Part shown: positions 8,853-17,564 of the stretch, one piece after another
Position numbering within the stretch: the first letter of the stretch is position 1
Layout of the letters: the number at the start of each line of letters is the position of its first letter
NCBI RefSeq assembly: GCF_011742165.1
Contig: NZ_JAAQTO010000043.1
Span: forward strand, 56,430 to 120,429
DNA from: Billgrantia bachuensis
GTDB taxonomy: Bacteria; Pseudomonadota; Gammaproteobacteria; Pseudomonadales; Halomonadaceae
DNA: 64,000 bases
Direction of reading: 5' to 3'
Program-made: the position numbers and the translations under genes
The notes under the pieces: generated by a model
What the model saw: only the letters and a program-made list of their open reading frames with translations
Told to the model about the DNA's origin: nothing
Database searches by the model: none

Positions 8853-9643
8853 GCGTTTTCCTCACACTTCTCGGTTACCTGACAGTGGGCGCTGTGGCCG
8901 GCACCATGGCCGGGTTGTTCGGCGTTGGCGGCGGCTTGGTCATCGTACCGGCCCTGGTCTTCGCCTTTGGCCTGCAGGGTGTCGATGCTGCGGTCACCAT
9001 GCATCTGGCGGTCGGCACCTCGCTGGCTACCATCCTCGTTACCGGTGCCTCGTCGGCCTGGGCGCACTACCAGCGAGACAGCATCCATCGCGAGTGGTTT
9101 CTCTCCCTGCTACCCGGGCTGATGCTGGGGGCGGTCGCCGGCGTGTTCGTCGCCGGTGCGCTGTCGGGTGGGTTGCTGGGTACCCTGTTCGGCGTTTTCG
9201 TGGTGTTGATGGCCCTCAGGATGGCGCTGGGCATCGGCCCTAGGGCGGGCCGCGCGGCGCCGGGGCGGCTGGCCATGGGCCTTGCCGGCATGATCATCGG
9301 CGGCGTGTCGGCGCTGTTCGGCATCGGCGGAGGGACCCTCTGCGTGCCCTGGCTTTCCCGCTGTGGTGCCAGCATGACCCAGGCGGTGGGCACCTCCGCT
9401 GCATGCGGCCTGCCCATCGCTCTGTTCGGCGCGCTGACCTTCGTCGTGGTGGGCTGGGGCAATCCTGCGCTGCCGGCGGGCGCCACCGGCTTCGTGATGT
9501 GGCCTGCCTTCCTCGGTATCGTACTGGCCAGCGTGCCTTTCGCCAGGTTGGGCGTACGCCTGGCCCATGTGCTTTCCGCCCGCGTGCTGCGGCTCGCCTT
9601 CGCTGCGCTGCTGCTGATCGTGGGGCTCCGTTTCCTGTTCTGA
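8849..9643 (+). CDS. TauE/SafE-family membrane permease
   Basis: This 264-residue integral membrane protein has about eight hydrophobic segments and the internally duplicated pattern of the TauE/SafE family. Each half starts with a glycine-rich hairpin ([19 protein letters not shown] near residue 20; [18 protein letters not shown] near residue 155). The family exports sulfite, sulfoacetate or related organosulfur anions, and the substrate here cannot be told. The ATG overlaps the upstream stop by four bases, and lgt begins seven bases after its stop. The same gene order before lgt is seen in Pseudomonas. A second family member lies at 14.8-15.6 kb. Confidence 0.85.
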   Translation: MSVFLTLLGYLTVGAVAGTMAGLFGVGGGLVIVPALVFAFGLQGVDAAVTMHLAVGTSLATILVTGASSAWAHYQRDSIHREWFLSLLPGLMLGAVAGVFVAGALSGGLLGTLFGVFVVLMALRMALGIGPRAGRAAPGRLAMGLAGMIIGGVSALFGIGGGTLCVPWLSRCGASMTQAVGTSAACGLPIALFGALTFVVVGWGNPALPAGATGFVMWPAFLGIVLASVPFARLGVRLAHVLSARVLRLAFAALLLIVGLRFLF

Positions 9644-9650
9644 GGACACC

Positions 9651-10445
9651 ATGACCTATCCCGATATCGATCCTGTTGCCATTTCCCTCGGGCCCTTCCA
9701 GGTTCACTGGTACGGCCTGATGTACGTCGTCGGCTTCGTGGGCGCCTGGTGGTTGGGTCGGCTGCGGGCGGAGCGCTTCGGTCTGACCCGGGATGACGTC
9801 GGCGACCTGCTGTTCTATGCGGCACTCGGGGTGGTGGTCGGCGGTCGCCTGGGCTATGCGTTGTTCTACGGCCTGGGCCAGTGGGCTGCCGATCCGCTGT
9901 GGGTGCTGCGCGTGTGGGACGGCGGCATGAGCTTTCACGGAGGGCTGATCGGCGTGCTGCTGGCGGCGCTGTGGTTCGCGCGCAAGAAGCGCATGGCCTT
10001 CTTCACGCTGACAGACTTCTTTGCTCCCATGGTGCCGATCGGCCTGGGGGCCGGGCGTATCGGCAACTTCATCAATCGCGAGCTGCCCGGGCGGATCACG
10101 GAGCTGCCCTGGGGCATGCCGTTTCCCGGCATGGGGCCGGAGCCTCGTCATCCGACGTCACTCTACGAAGCCCTGCTCGAGGGGTTGGTACTGTTCGCGG
10201 TCCTGTGGTGGGTCTCGGCCAGGCCGCGGCGGCGCGGCCTGGTGTCCGGCCTGTTCCTGCTGCTCTACGGCATGTTCCGTTTCCTGGTCGAGTTCTTCCG
10301 TCTGCCGGATGCCCATATCGGCTATCTCGCCTTCGGCTGGTTCACCATGGGCATGCTGCTGACCCTGCCGATGATCGCCTTCGGCCTGGTGCTGATCGCC
10401 TGGTCGCGGCGCCAGCCGGTGGATGAAGTGCAGGTCACGCAGTGA
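9651..10445 (+). CDS. lgt: Prolipoprotein diacylglyceryl transferase
   Basis: This 264-residue inner-membrane enzyme attaches diacylglycerol to the lipobox cysteine of prelipoproteins, the first step of lipoprotein maturation. It has seven transmembrane segments. The catalytic-histidine segment [12 protein letters not shown] and the signature [23 protein letters not shown] are intact, followed by [12 protein letters not shown] and [25 protein letters not shown] lies nine bases upstream of ATG 9651. It is the last gene before thyA-folA, as in many gammaproteobacteria. Confidence 0.95.
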   Translation: MTYPDIDPVAISLGPFQVHWYGLMYVVGFVGAWWLGRLRAERFGLTRDDVGDLLFYAALGVVVGGRLGYALFYGLGQWAADPLWVLRVWDGGMSFHGGLIGVLLAALWFARKKRMAFFTLTDFFAPMVPIGLGAGRIGNFINRELPGRITELPWGMPFPGMGPEPRHPTSLYEALLEGLVLFAVLWWVSARPRRRGLVSGLFLLLYGMFRFLVEFFRLPDAHIGYLAFGWFTMGMLLTLPMIAFGLVLIAWSRRQPVDEVQVTQ

Positions 10446-10467
10446 AACCCAACGGGTGTAGGACGCC

Positions 10468-10495
10468 AGGCCGAGAGGCGATAGACTCTCGGCCT
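10468..10495. other. Perfect hairpin in the lgt-thyA gap
   Basis: AGGCCGAGAG (10468-10477) and CTCTCGGCCT (10486-10495) form a perfect 10-bp inverted repeat with an 8-nt loop, 13 bases before the ATG at 10508. No T-run follows, so it is not a standard terminator. It could protect the lgt mRNA end or affect access to the thyA start. Confidence 0.6.
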
Positions 10496-10507
10496 ATCGA
10501 ACATTCC

Positions 10508-11380
10508 ATGCAGAGTCCGTCAACGATGCCAGATGACAATGCCCAGCCGGCTCACGAACAGCCTGCTCTCGAAACGCCCGCTCTTGAGCAACCCTACCTC
10601 GACCTGATGCGGCAGGTGCTGGAGCACGGCGTCGAGCGTTCGGACCGTACCGGGGTCGGCACGCGTTCGCTGTTCGGCCACCAGATGCGCTTCGATCTCT
10701 CCCGCGGCTTTCCGCTGGTGACCACCAAGAAACTGCACCTGCGCTCGATCATCCACGAGCTGCTGTGGTTTCTGCGCGGCGACACCAACATTGCCTATCT
10801 CAAGCAGAACGGGGTCGGCATCTGGGACGAGTGGGCCGACGAGAATGGCGACCTGGGGCCCGTCTATGGCTACCAGTGGCGCAGCTGGCCCGACCCCCGC
10901 GGCGGCCACGTCGACCAGATCGCCAAGCTGATGGAACAGATCCGTACCAACCCACGCTCACGGCGGCTGATCGTTTCCGCCTGGAACCCTGCGTTGGTCG
11001 ACGAGATGGCGCTGCCGCCATGCCACTGCCTGTTCCAGTTCTACGTGGCCGAGGGACGCCTCTCCTGCCAGCTCTACCAGCGTAGCGCCGACATTTTCCT
11101 TGGCGTGCCGTTCAACATCGCCAGCTACGCGCTGTTGACCCAGATGATTGCCCAGGTCACGGGGCTCGAGCCGGGCGACTTCGTGCATACGCTGGGCGAC
11201 GCGCATCTCTACCTCAACCACCTGGAACAGGCCGAGCTGCAGCTGTCGCGTACGCCGCGCTCGGCGCCCAGGCTGGTGCTCGACCCGAGTGTCGACGATC
11301 TGTTCGACTTCCGCTTCGAGCACATCGCCATCGAAGGCTACGACCCCCATCCCCATATCAAGGCAGAGGTTGCGGTATGA
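10508..11380 (+). CDS. thyA: Thymidylate synthase
   Basis: This 290-residue enzyme methylates dUMP to dTMP using methylene-tetrahydrofolate. The active-site cysteine is in [12 protein letters not shown]. The dUMP-binding segment is [20 protein letters not shown], and the folate region is [28 protein letters not shown]. Canonical ThyA begins at the QPYLDLM equivalent (residue 28). This one carries an acidic, proline-rich extension with the near-repeat [14 protein letters not shown] 10508 or ATG 10526 may be used, since neither has a strong Shine-Dalgarno. The gene overlaps folA by four bases, which couples dTMP synthesis to regeneration of the oxidised folate. Confidence 0.93.
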   Translation: MQSPSTMPDDNAQPAHEQPALETPALEQPYLDLMRQVLEHGVERSDRTGVGTRSLFGHQMRFDLSRGFPLVTTKKLHLRSIIHELLWFLRGDTNIAYLKQNGVGIWDEWADENGDLGPVYGYQWRSWPDPRGGHVDQIAKLMEQIRTNPRSRRLIVSAWNPALVDEMALPPCHCLFQFYVAEGRLSCQLYQRSADIFLGVPFNIASYALLTQMIAQVTGLEPGDFVHTLGDAHLYLNHLEQAELQLSRTPRSAPRLVLDPSVDDLFDFRFEHIAIEGYDPHPHIKAEVAV

Positions 11381-11901
11381 CAGACGAGACCCTGGTGCCG
11401 GTGGCGATGATCGCCGCGGTGGCGCGCAACGGCGTGATCGGCGTCGACAATAAGCTGCCCTGGCATTTGCCCGAGGACCTCAAGTTCTTCAAGCGCATGA
11501 CCCAGGCCAAGCCGCTGATCATGGGACGCAAGACCTTCGCCTCCATCGGCCGGCCGTTGCCGGGCCGGCTCAATATCGTGGTGACCCGCGACGAGGCCTT
11601 CCAGCACGACGGCGTGCGGGTCTGTCACGACCTCGTATCGGCGCTGTTCCTGGCCGACCAGCAGGCCACCATTGATGCGGCCGAGGAGATCATGGTGATG
11701 GGCGGCGGCGAGATCTACGCCCAGGCGTTGCCCCATGCCAGCCACATCTATCTGACCGAAGTGGACGTCGAGGTGGAGGGCGACGCCCGCTTCCCCACGC
11801 TGGACGAGCACGAGTGGCAAGAGGTGCAGCGCGTGCCGGGCACGCCCCAGCCGGGGCAGCCGAACTATAGCTTCGTCGAATACCGTCGCCGGGCGGATTG
11901 A
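11377..11901 (+). CDS. folA: Dihydrofolate reductase
   Basis: This 174-residue enzyme reduces dihydrofolate to tetrahydrofolate with NADPH. The family core is clear: [34 protein letters not shown], the NADPH-binding [23 protein letters not shown], and the [11 protein letters not shown] segment. The acidic active-site residue is the D of the LPEDLKFF segment. ATG 11377 overlaps the thyA stop (ATGA). ThyA produces dihydrofolate, so pairing with FolA is functional. The protein is slightly longer than the 159-residue E. coli form. Confidence 0.95.
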   Translation: MTDETLVPVAMIAAVARNGVIGVDNKLPWHLPEDLKFFKRMTQAKPLIMGRKTFASIGRPLPGRLNIVVTRDEAFQHDGVRVCHDLVSALFLADQQATIDAAEEIMVMGGGEIYAQALPHASHIYLTEVDVEVEGDARFPTLDEHEWQEVQRVPGTPQPGQPNYSFVEYRRRAD

Positions 11902-12012
11902 GGATTTGTCAGCGCCTCGCTTGTGGCACACACTTGCTGGATCATGGAAGCTTGCCCACTCGAAGGTCCATCGCTGTGTCGTCAACGTGAGCCTGCCAGG
12001 AGGATGCTGGTC

Positions 12013-13122
12013 TTGATTGAACAAAGTTCACGTCATCTATTCAGTGCTCTGGAGGCTCGCGCCGCCGAAGCGCTCGAGGAGCTGCACGGTTGTCGCGCGA
12101 AGTTAGCGCAGTTGGAGGCCCGGCTTGCCGAGTCCGAAGCAGCGCGGCAGGAGCTGGAGGCGGCTCGTCTCGAGCTGATGGAAGAGAACCGCGAGCTCGA
12201 CGAGCAGAATCGCGAACTCGAGGAGGACAACACCCGCCTGCGCGAGCGGCTGCGCAAGGGTGAGCCGGCTCCCGTCTTTCCCGGTGCGACACGACGCGCT
12301 CAAGGGTTGGCGGCGCTGATGGGCCAGCGCCCGCGTGAGGAATCGACGCAGCAAAGCGCCGAGCGTGAGCTGAGCGACAGCACCGGGCGTGAGCAGGCGC
12401 AGCCGCCGGTTGAGTCGCCGCAGGATACCGCGCCTTCCGGTCGCCTGGCGGCCTCTCGGCAGGAAGCATCGGCGCCGGCCCCGGCGGTTAACGAGCCTTC
12501 ACATCAGCCAGTGGCAAAGCAAGAGCAAGCGCAGGGCGAGGAGGTTACGGCGGCCCACGACGAGCGCCAGGGGCGGCTTGCCATCGAACAGGCGCCTTCC
12601 GCCGATGCGCTGTTGAAGCAGTGGTACCAGCGCTACCCCAAGACTTTCTTCAAGGGCCACACCCGGCCGCTCAAGGTGGGCATTCACCAGGACCTCGCCG
12701 CTCGCGAGCCCTGGCCCGAGAAGCTGGTGCGCCGAGCCCTGGCGGGCTACGTCAACCTGCCGCGCTACCTCAAGGCCGTGCGCGAAGGCGCCGAGCGCAT
12801 CGACCTGGATGGCGCCCCTGCCGGCAACGTCGACGACCAGGCCGCCGAACATGCCAAGCGCAAGCTGGAACGCCTGCAGAGCGAACGGCGCGAGCGTGGC
12901 CGGGCGGCGGGCACGACCCCGCGGCGCGATGGCGACAAGGCGCGCAGCGCAGGCAACAAGCAAACACGCAAGAAGACTGAGCGCAGCGCGCGCCCGGCTG
13001 GCGCCGGCAGCATGCCTGCCCCGGCCGAGTCCAGCCACGTGCAGGCCGACCCCGAGGCGCGCATGGAGGCCAAACTCTCGGCCCTGCTGGCCAAGCACAA
13101 CGGCCAGGCGAGGGGGCACTGA
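12013..13122 (+). CDS. ProQ/FinO-family RNA chaperone with long N-terminal coiled coil
   Basis: The ProQ/FinO domain lies at about residues 195-285 (ALLKQWYQRYPKTFFKG, RPLKVGIHQDL, VRRALAGYVNLPRYLKAV) and would bind structured small RNAs and mRNA 3' ends. It is preceded by a strong coiled coil at residues 8-85 (repeats of LEAARLELMEENRELDEQNRELEEDN) and a low-complexity Q/P/A/S-rich linker. A lysine/arginine-rich tail follows. I prefer TTG 12013 as start because a perfect AGGAGG at 11998-12003 ends nine bases before it. The ATG at 12004 directly abuts that site and is too close. The coiled coil suggests oligomerisation, which E. coli ProQ lacks. The protein is 369 residues, against about 230 for E. 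coli ProQ. Confidence 0.85.
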   Translation: MIEQSSRHLFSALEARAAEALEELHGCRAKLAQLEARLAESEAARQELEAARLELMEENRELDEQNRELEEDNTRLRERLRKGEPAPVFPGATRRAQGLAALMGQRPREESTQQSAERELSDSTGREQAQPPVESPQDTAPSGRLAASRQEASAPAPAVNEPSHQPVAKQEQAQGEEVTAAHDERQGRLAIEQAPSADALLKQWYQRYPKTFFKGHTRPLKVGIHQDLAAREPWPEKLVRRALAGYVNLPRYLKAVREGAERIDLDGAPAGNVDDQAAEHAKRKLERLQSERRERGRAAGTTPRRDGDKARSAGNKQTRKKTERSARPAGAGSMPAPAESSHVQADPEARMEAKLSALLAKHNGQARGH

Positions 13123-13534
13123 AGGCTCGCTCCTTCAAAGCGTTAAAACCCGCCCTTGCCACTGCTAAATCAGCGGGGCATGATGTGCGGGCTCATCGCT
13201 GCCAGGCACAACTTACTGCCATTGCCTGCGGCACGCGGCCCCTGGGCGGGAGCGCCCAAGACCGCATCAGCAGGGAAAAGTTCCGTCGGGGAGGCGGGCA
13301 ACGAAGGAAAACAGTGTTTTTTCTTATTGCGTTCCCATTTTTCCCGGTATAGAGTTCTACCTGCGAGCATTGGACTATAACAAGGCTTCGCTGCGGTCAT
13401 GACCGGCCCAGGCCACTCCTGAGAAGGAACGAAGAGCCAAGCACGGCGGGACCCATGCCCGGCAAGCTACCTGCACCGATCACCGATCCGTGCAGTAACG
13501 ATCGAAACAGTAAGCTAGTAAAGGAACTATCGTG
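13123..13534. other. Gene-free stretch upstream of the porin
   Basis: No convincing gene is seen in these 412 bases. The short frames on both strands have no RBS or recognisable product. The right half holds a possible porin promoter (13327-13353) and then a 5' leader of about 170 bases before the start codon. A long leader is common for outer-membrane protein mRNAs that are targets of small RNAs, but no such RNA could be identified here. Confidence 0.6.
13327..13353 (+). promoter_or_regulatory. Possible sigma70 promoter for the porin
   Basis: TTGCGT (13327-13332) and TATAGA (13348-13353) are separated by 15 bases, which is short. This is the best match seen in the gap but remains uncertain. 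Confidence 0.35.
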
Positions 13535-14629
13535 ATGAAAAAGACACTGTTAGCGACTGCCATTGCCGGTGCCCTGGGCGCCTCTGCTGCCGCTCAGGCC
13601 GCTACCGTTTACGACCAGGACGGCACTCAGCTGATCGTCAACGGCCGTATCGCCATGGGTATCGCCGGCGGCGGCCCGGAGTATGAAGATGGCGAAGCTA
13701 TCGACAACGGCGCCGAGTTCGTCGACGTCTTCTCCCGTCTCGGCCTCTCCATGAGCCACCAGATCAGCAGCGATCTGAAGGCCTTCGGTCGCGTCGAGTG
13801 GCGCTTCCGTGGTGACGAGCGCACCGGTAACGGCCGTACCGGTGAGAACGACTTCAGCGGCTTCACCGAAACTCGTCACAGCTATATCGGTCTCGAGAGT
13901 GCCAGCTTCGGTACCGTGATGGCCGGTAACTACGACAGCTTCTACAACAGCCACGTCATGGCGCCGTTCGATGTCTACATCGATCAGGGCCTGAACTTCA
14001 CCCTCAACGGGGATGCTGAAGAGCTGGCAACTGCTGGCGGTGCCAAGCAGGCACGCGGCGACTCCGTCGGCTATCTCACCCCTAACCTGTCCGGCTTCCA
14101 GGCCTTCCTGTCTGCCAAGTACTACAGCGACCGAGGTGAAGTCGAGCCGTCCAGCGGTTCCGAGACCGTTACCCAGGGTGGCGTGAAGTACGACGCTGCT
14201 GGCCTGCGTCTGGCACTGGGCTATGTTGACGACGACGAAATCGGCGGCGGCAACGGCGAAATGCTGTACGGGGCTTCTGCTTCCTACGCTTTCAATGATG
14301 CCTTCTCCGCTCGCCTCGGCTACGAGACTCGCGACGAGAATGATGCCGGTGTTGGCGGCTACGACAGCTGGGGCCTGGGTGGCACCTATGCCATGGGTCA
14401 GTGGGCCTTCAACGCCGACGTCTACCGTGTGAGCCCGGACAACAGCGATAATCGTACCGCCTGGGCTGCCGGTGCCTACTACAAGCTGTCCAGCAACTTC
14501 GACCTCTTCGCCGAGCTGTATCAGGGCGACCAGCCTGACATCGACGTCACAATTGGTGGCGATCCCGATGTTGAGGTTGCCGACGGCGACGACATGTATT
14601 GGCTGACCGGCGCTCGCTACCACTTCTAA
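13535..14629 (+). CDS. Outer-membrane porin (general, trimeric beta-barrel type)
   Basis: This 364-residue protein has a clear Sec signal peptide (MKKTLLATAIAGALGASAAAQA, cleaved after AQA). It then has alternating amphipathic strands and a C-terminal aromatic ending RYHF, the Bam-recognition signature of outer-membrane barrels. The segments VFSRLGLSMSHQISSDLKAFGRVEW and RHSYIGLESASFGTVMAGNY match the Gram-negative porin family. The many Asp and Glu residues suit a halophilic or cation-selective pore, though that is inference. AAGGA lies nine bases upstream of ATG 13535. It is monocistronic and followed by a strong terminator. Codon use is strongly biased, as in a highly expressed gene. Confidence 0.9.
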   Translation: MKKTLLATAIAGALGASAAAQAATVYDQDGTQLIVNGRIAMGIAGGGPEYEDGEAIDNGAEFVDVFSRLGLSMSHQISSDLKAFGRVEWRFRGDERTGNGRTGENDFSGFTETRHSYIGLESASFGTVMAGNYDSFYNSHVMAPFDVYIDQGLNFTLNGDAEELATAGGAKQARGDSVGYLTPNLSGFQAFLSAKYYSDRGEVEPSSGSETVTQGGVKYDAAGLRLALGYVDDDEIGGGNGEMLYGASASYAFNDAFSARLGYETRDENDAGVGGYDSWGLGGTYAMGQWAFNADVYRVSPDNSDNRTAWAAGAYYKLSSNFDLFAELYQGDQPDIDVTIGGDPDVEVADGDDMYWLTGARYHF

Positions 14630-14682
14630 GCGAGCCTGGCAGTACGGTAAGACAGCAAGATACGTCGATTTATCGACGACAG

Positions 14683-14712
14683 AACCGGCCCTTCGGGGCC
14701 GGTTTTCTTTTT
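14683..14712 (+). terminator. Intrinsic terminator of the porin gene
   Basis: AACCGGCCC (14683-14691) and GGGCCGGTT (14696-14704) form a perfect 9-bp stem with a TTCG tetraloop and are followed by TTCTTTTTT. Confidence 0.92.
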
Positions 14713-14846
14713 TGAGTTTTTCGCACTGGGCCGTTGCCGCTTGGCGGGTTTCAACACTGCTGCCCGGCATCGCTGGGCCTGCGTCCTACTTGATCCGTTT
14801 CTGATAGACTGGCTCGCCTGACGTTCATGATCCGAGAGGAACGGCT

Positions 14847-15650
14847 TTGGAACTTATCTGGCTGGCCTACATGGCCTTGGGTGGGGTGGTCGGTATCATG
14901 GCCGGCCTGTTGGGCATCGGTGGTGGCGGCATCATGGTGCCGATCCTGACTGCGCTGTTCGTCTCGCAGGGCGTGGCGCACGAGCACTTGGCCCACCTGG
15001 CGCTGGGAACGGCAATGGCCGCCATCATTCCCGCTGCCACCGCAAGCCTTCTTTCTCATCGCCGCCATGGGGCGGTGCGCTGGGAAATCGTTCGCTACCT
15101 GACCCCCGGTATCCTGGTGGGAACCTTCCTGGCTACCTTCATTGCAGCTATGCTGCCGACTCGGGGCCTGGCCATCTTCTTCGCCGGTTTCATGATTCTG
15201 ATGTCGCTGCAGATGCTGGCCAACCTCAAGCCCAAGCCGACGCGGAACCTGCCGGGACCTGTCGGCCTGGGCGGCGCGGGCCTGGGAATCGGCGGCGTCT
15301 CGGCGCTGGTCGCCATAGGCGGTGGGTCGCTCACCGTGCCGTTTCTCACCTGGTGCAATGTCAAGCTGCCCATGGCCATCGGCACTTCGGCCGCTGTCGG
15401 GTTACCCATCGCCCTGGCCGGCGCCCTGGGCTACGTGCTCAATGGCTGGGGGACGCCTGGGCTGCCCGACGCTGCGCTGGGCTTCGTCTACGTGCCTGCG
15501 CTGCTGCTGATGGCACCGTTCAGCATTCTGCTGGCGCCTGTGGGGGCCAGACTGGCGCATCGCCTGCCGGTGGCGATGCTGAAGCGAATCTTTGCCGTCA
15601 TGCTAATGGGGCTGGCGCTGCAGATGGTATACACGGTATTCACCGCCTGA
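14847..15650 (+). CDS. TauE/SafE-family membrane permease (second copy)
   Basis: This 267-residue membrane protein has about eight hydrophobic segments and duplicated glycine-rich loops (GIMAGLLGIGGGGIMVPIL near residue 17 and GGVSALVAIGGGSLTVPFL near residue 150). It belongs to the sulfite/organosulfur exporter family. It is clearly related to the gene at 8849-9643 but not a recent duplicate. The start is TTG 14847, set by GAGGA six bases upstream; no ATG is placed suitably. It stands alone between the porin terminator and a convergent terminator. The substrate is unknown. Confidence 0.85.
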   Translation: MELIWLAYMALGGVVGIMAGLLGIGGGGIMVPILTALFVSQGVAHEHLAHLALGTAMAAIIPAATASLLSHRRHGAVRWEIVRYLTPGILVGTFLATFIAAMLPTRGLAIFFAGFMILMSLQMLANLKPKPTRNLPGPVGLGGAGLGIGGVSALVAIGGGSLTVPFLTWCNVKLPMAIGTSAAVGLPIALAGALGYVLNGWGTPGLPDAALGFVYVPALLLMAPFSILLAPVGARLAHRLPVAMLKRIFAVMLMGLALQMVYTVFTA

Positions 15651-15676
15651 TCCCCACCATACCGCCGGGCTTTATA

Positions 15677-15711
15677 GAAAACGACACGGCCACCCACAGG
15701 TGGCCGTGTCG
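15677..15711 (-). terminator. Terminator between convergent TauE and zinc-ribbon genes
   Basis: CGACACGGCCACC (15682-15694) and GGTGGCCGTGTCG (15699-15711) form a perfect 13-bp stem with a 4-nt loop. Read leftward it is followed by TTTTCTATAA, so it mainly serves the minus-strand gene. Read rightward it has only a weak T-run. Confidence 0.85.
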
Positions 15712-15741
15712 CGTTGGAGCTGACGTGTTGTGTATACCCGG

Positions 15742-15999
15742 CTAGGAGCTCACTCTTTGCTCCGGGGCCGCCAATACGGCCTTGAGGTGGGCAAGGTCGC
15801 GGGACACGTCGGTTTCGACGAATTCCGCTAACAGACGCTCCGCTTCGCGCCTGGCCGTCTGCTCCACATAGTCGGCGTAGGTAGTGACGACGCCGTCGCA
15901 GTACCGGCAGTGGAGCACGTCCGTTGGTTTGGGGTTGCCATGCCAGAAATTGCTGCCATGGCAATGGGGACACGCGACTTTCCTTGTGCGTTGAAACAT
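15742..15999 (-). CDS. Small zinc-ribbon protein of unknown function
   Basis: This 85-residue soluble protein has two CxxC knuckles, CPHC at about residues 10-13 and CRYC at about 31-34. They are spaced as in a rubredoxin-like zinc ribbon, and a charged helical C-terminal half follows (ARREAERLLAEFVETDVSRDL). The start is preceded by AGGAGG (complement of the plus strand near 16010) at good spacing. I do not recognise a named family. Nucleic-acid or protein binding through the ribbon is possible but unproven. It is the first gene of the AT-richer segment. Confidence 0.7.
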   Translation of the reverse strand: MFQRTRKVACPHCHGSNFWHGNPKPTDVLHCRYCDGVVTTYADYVEQTARREAERLLAEFVETDVSRDLAHLKAVLAAPEQRVSS

Positions 16000-16081
16000 T
16001 CGGGCCTCCTGCCTGAACTTCCTTTGGGGAGCCTTTACCCTACCACAATTTTTCCTACCGTCTTGTGACCGTTCAGCGCTG

Positions 16082-16447
16082 CTATGTAGCGGCCGGCAGG
16101 TTGCGTGGCTGCTTTTCCGTGGTCAGGCTCGCGCCGATCTCGAGCAAGCCCAGGATCACGTGTGGCCAAAGGACCACGCTGGCAAAACCGAACAGCCATG
16201 GTGATATCAGAAGCAGAATGCCGCTGAGCAGGTCCATGGTGAGATGCATGGGCATGGGAATCATGCGCATCAGGCCGAGTTCGTACTTCGTCATGATGGC
16301 TTGGGCCAGCATTATCACGCCGAGTACGATCGGAACCCACTGAGCCGGCCCGCCTGTAGCGAAGCCAAAGAGGAACGGAGCGACGATGAGCAGCAAGCCC
16401 ATCGCGTAATCGACCATACCGTGCACACGAGTCGAGATGAAACGCAT
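16082..16447 (-). CDS. SPW-repeat membrane protein
   Basis: This 121-residue protein has four hydrophobic helices arranged as two repeats. Each repeat ends in a motif like APFLFGFA (about residue 24) or ISPWLFGFA (about residue 82), matching the SPW repeat family (PF03779), whose function is unknown. The start at 16447 (MRFISTRVHGMVDY) has AAGGAG eight bases upstream; the longer open frame from 16516 has none. The two basic patches and short loops suggest an inner-membrane protein. Neighbours are stress-type genes, so a role under stress is inference only. Confidence 0.8.
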   Translation of the reverse strand: MRFISTRVHGMVDYAMGLLLIVAPFLFGFATGGPAQWVPIVLGVIMLAQAIMTKYELGLMRMIPMPMHLTMDLLSGILLLISPWLFGFASVVLWPHVILGLLEIGASLTTEKQPRNLPAAT

Positions 16448-16643
16448 GGTTACTCTCCTTGTACCAGGGCTTATCGAGCGAATGGTGCAAGAATCAGCAT
16501 GGCACAGGAGGGGCACGATCAGCTTGTCATGATGTCTCGTTGTGTAGCGTAGCTTGAGTTTTGGTGACTGCCGTGCAACTCGAGCCGGTTGGTTGGCGCT
16601 CTCATTCTTCGCCTACACTGTAACTATTGACGCAAGATAGTAT

Positions 16644-16691
16644 CCACAGCCACAGCCACAGCCACAGCCACAGCCACAGCCACAGCCACAG
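16644..16691 (+). repeat. Eight perfect tandem copies of the hexamer CCACAG
   Basis: This 48-bp simple-sequence repeat ends 15 bases before the ATG of the Crp/Fnr regulator. It lies just downstream of TAGTAT (16638-16643), a possible -10 box. Because the unit is six bases, copy-number change would not shift a frame but would change leader length and spacing. No start codon exists in the frame through the repeat, so it is untranslated. Confidence 0.95.
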
Positions 16692-16706
16692 GCCCAGAGC
16701 GCAACC

Positions 16707-17456
16707 ATGACCGCAAGTCCTCTTTCCCCCTCTCTCAGTGCCAACGCTCTGATGATCCGCAAGTTGGATACCATCTTTCCTCTCTCGAACGACGAGAAGC
16801 AGGCGCTCATGGAGTTGCCGATCCAGTTGGTGAAGATCGATACCGGCAAGGACATTGTGCGCCTGGGCGAACGCCCACAGCAGAGCTGCCTTATCCTGAA
16901 AGGGTTCACCTGTGTCTACAAGCTGAGCGTCGGGGGCAAGCGCCAGATCATGGCGCTGCACGTGCCTGGCGACATCCCCGACCTGCAGAGCCTGCATCTC
17001 GAGGTCATGGATATTAGTATTGCCACGATAAGTGCCTGTACGGTCGGGTTCCTGCAGCATGTTGACATCCTGCGCATGTGCGAGCGCCATCCCCGCCTCA
17101 CCGCCGCCTTGTGGCGCGAAACGCTGATCGACGCCTCGATCTATCGTGAATGGCTGCTCAATATCGGTCAGCGCGATTCCTACGCTCGCGTCGCTCATCT
17201 GCTCTGTGAGCTGTTGATCCGCCTGAGGGCGGTGGGGCTGGTCGAGAATCATGCCTTCGACTTGCCGATCACGCAGGAGGAGATGGCTGATACCATTGGC
17301 ATCAGCGCTGTCCACGTGAGTCGGACCTTCCAGGCGCTGCGTGCCAATGGGCTGATTGAAACCACCAGAACGCGGATCTATCTGCCAGATTGGGAAGGCC
17401 TGAAAGAGGCAGGGGAGTTCGATCCTCTCTACCTTCATCTGCGGAATGCACCGTGA
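16707..17456 (+). CDS. Crp/Fnr-family transcriptional regulator
   Basis: This 249-residue protein has an N-terminal cyclic-nucleotide-binding-like beta-barrel (about residues 25-135, with RLGERPQQSCLILKGFTCVYKL and MALHVPGDIPDL). A dimer helix and a C-terminal winged helix-turn-helix (ITQEEMADTIGISAVHVSRTFQAL at about 193-216) follow. It lacks the FNR-type N-terminal cysteine cluster, so it is not an oxygen sensor of that kind, and the cAMP-contacting RxS is not evident. No strong Shine-Dalgarno precedes ATG 16707; the leader consists of the hexamer repeat. It faces the manganese catalase gene and could regulate it, but that is inference. Confidence 0.88.
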   Translation: MTASPLSPSLSANALMIRKLDTIFPLSNDEKQALMELPIQLVKIDTGKDIVRLGERPQQSCLILKGFTCVYKLSVGGKRQIMALHVPGDIPDLQSLHLEVMDISIATISACTVGFLQHVDILRMCERHPRLTAALWRETLIDASIYREWLLNIGQRDSYARVAHLLCELLIRLRAVGLVENHAFDLPITQEEMADTIGISAVHVSRTFQALRANGLIETTRTRIYLPDWEGLKEAGEFDPLYLHLRNAP

Positions 17457-17495
17457 GTCACCTTCTGCCGGCAATGAAGCGAACGCTGTACGCGT

Positions 17496-17523
17496 CAGGG
17501 CCCGCCATGGATGGCAGGCCCTG
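17496..17523. terminator. Strong hairpin between convergent Crp/Fnr and catalase genes
   Basis: CAGGGCC (17496-17502) pairs with GGCCCTG (17517-17523). Inside it, GCCAT pairs with ATGGC, giving 12 pairs and one mismatch. Neither strand has a clear T-run, so it may be a terminator or only an mRNA-end stabiliser. Confidence 0.55.
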
Positions 17524-17564
17524 CAAGGAATAATCGCTGGATAACGTAAGAGCCAGGGGGGAAC

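Noticed and set aside
13170..13400. Short leftward frame in the porin upstream region
   Set aside because: No Shine-Dalgarno and no homology; the region fits a long 5' leader.
16644..16691. Possible CRISPR array
   Set aside because: A plain hexamer tandem repeat without spacers; no cas genes in the window.
16602..17474. 290-residue leftward frame with a long Leu-Trp repeat across the hexamer region
   Set aside because: It is the antisense of the Crp/Fnr gene; the LW repeat is just the hexamer read in reverse, and the protein shows no family features.
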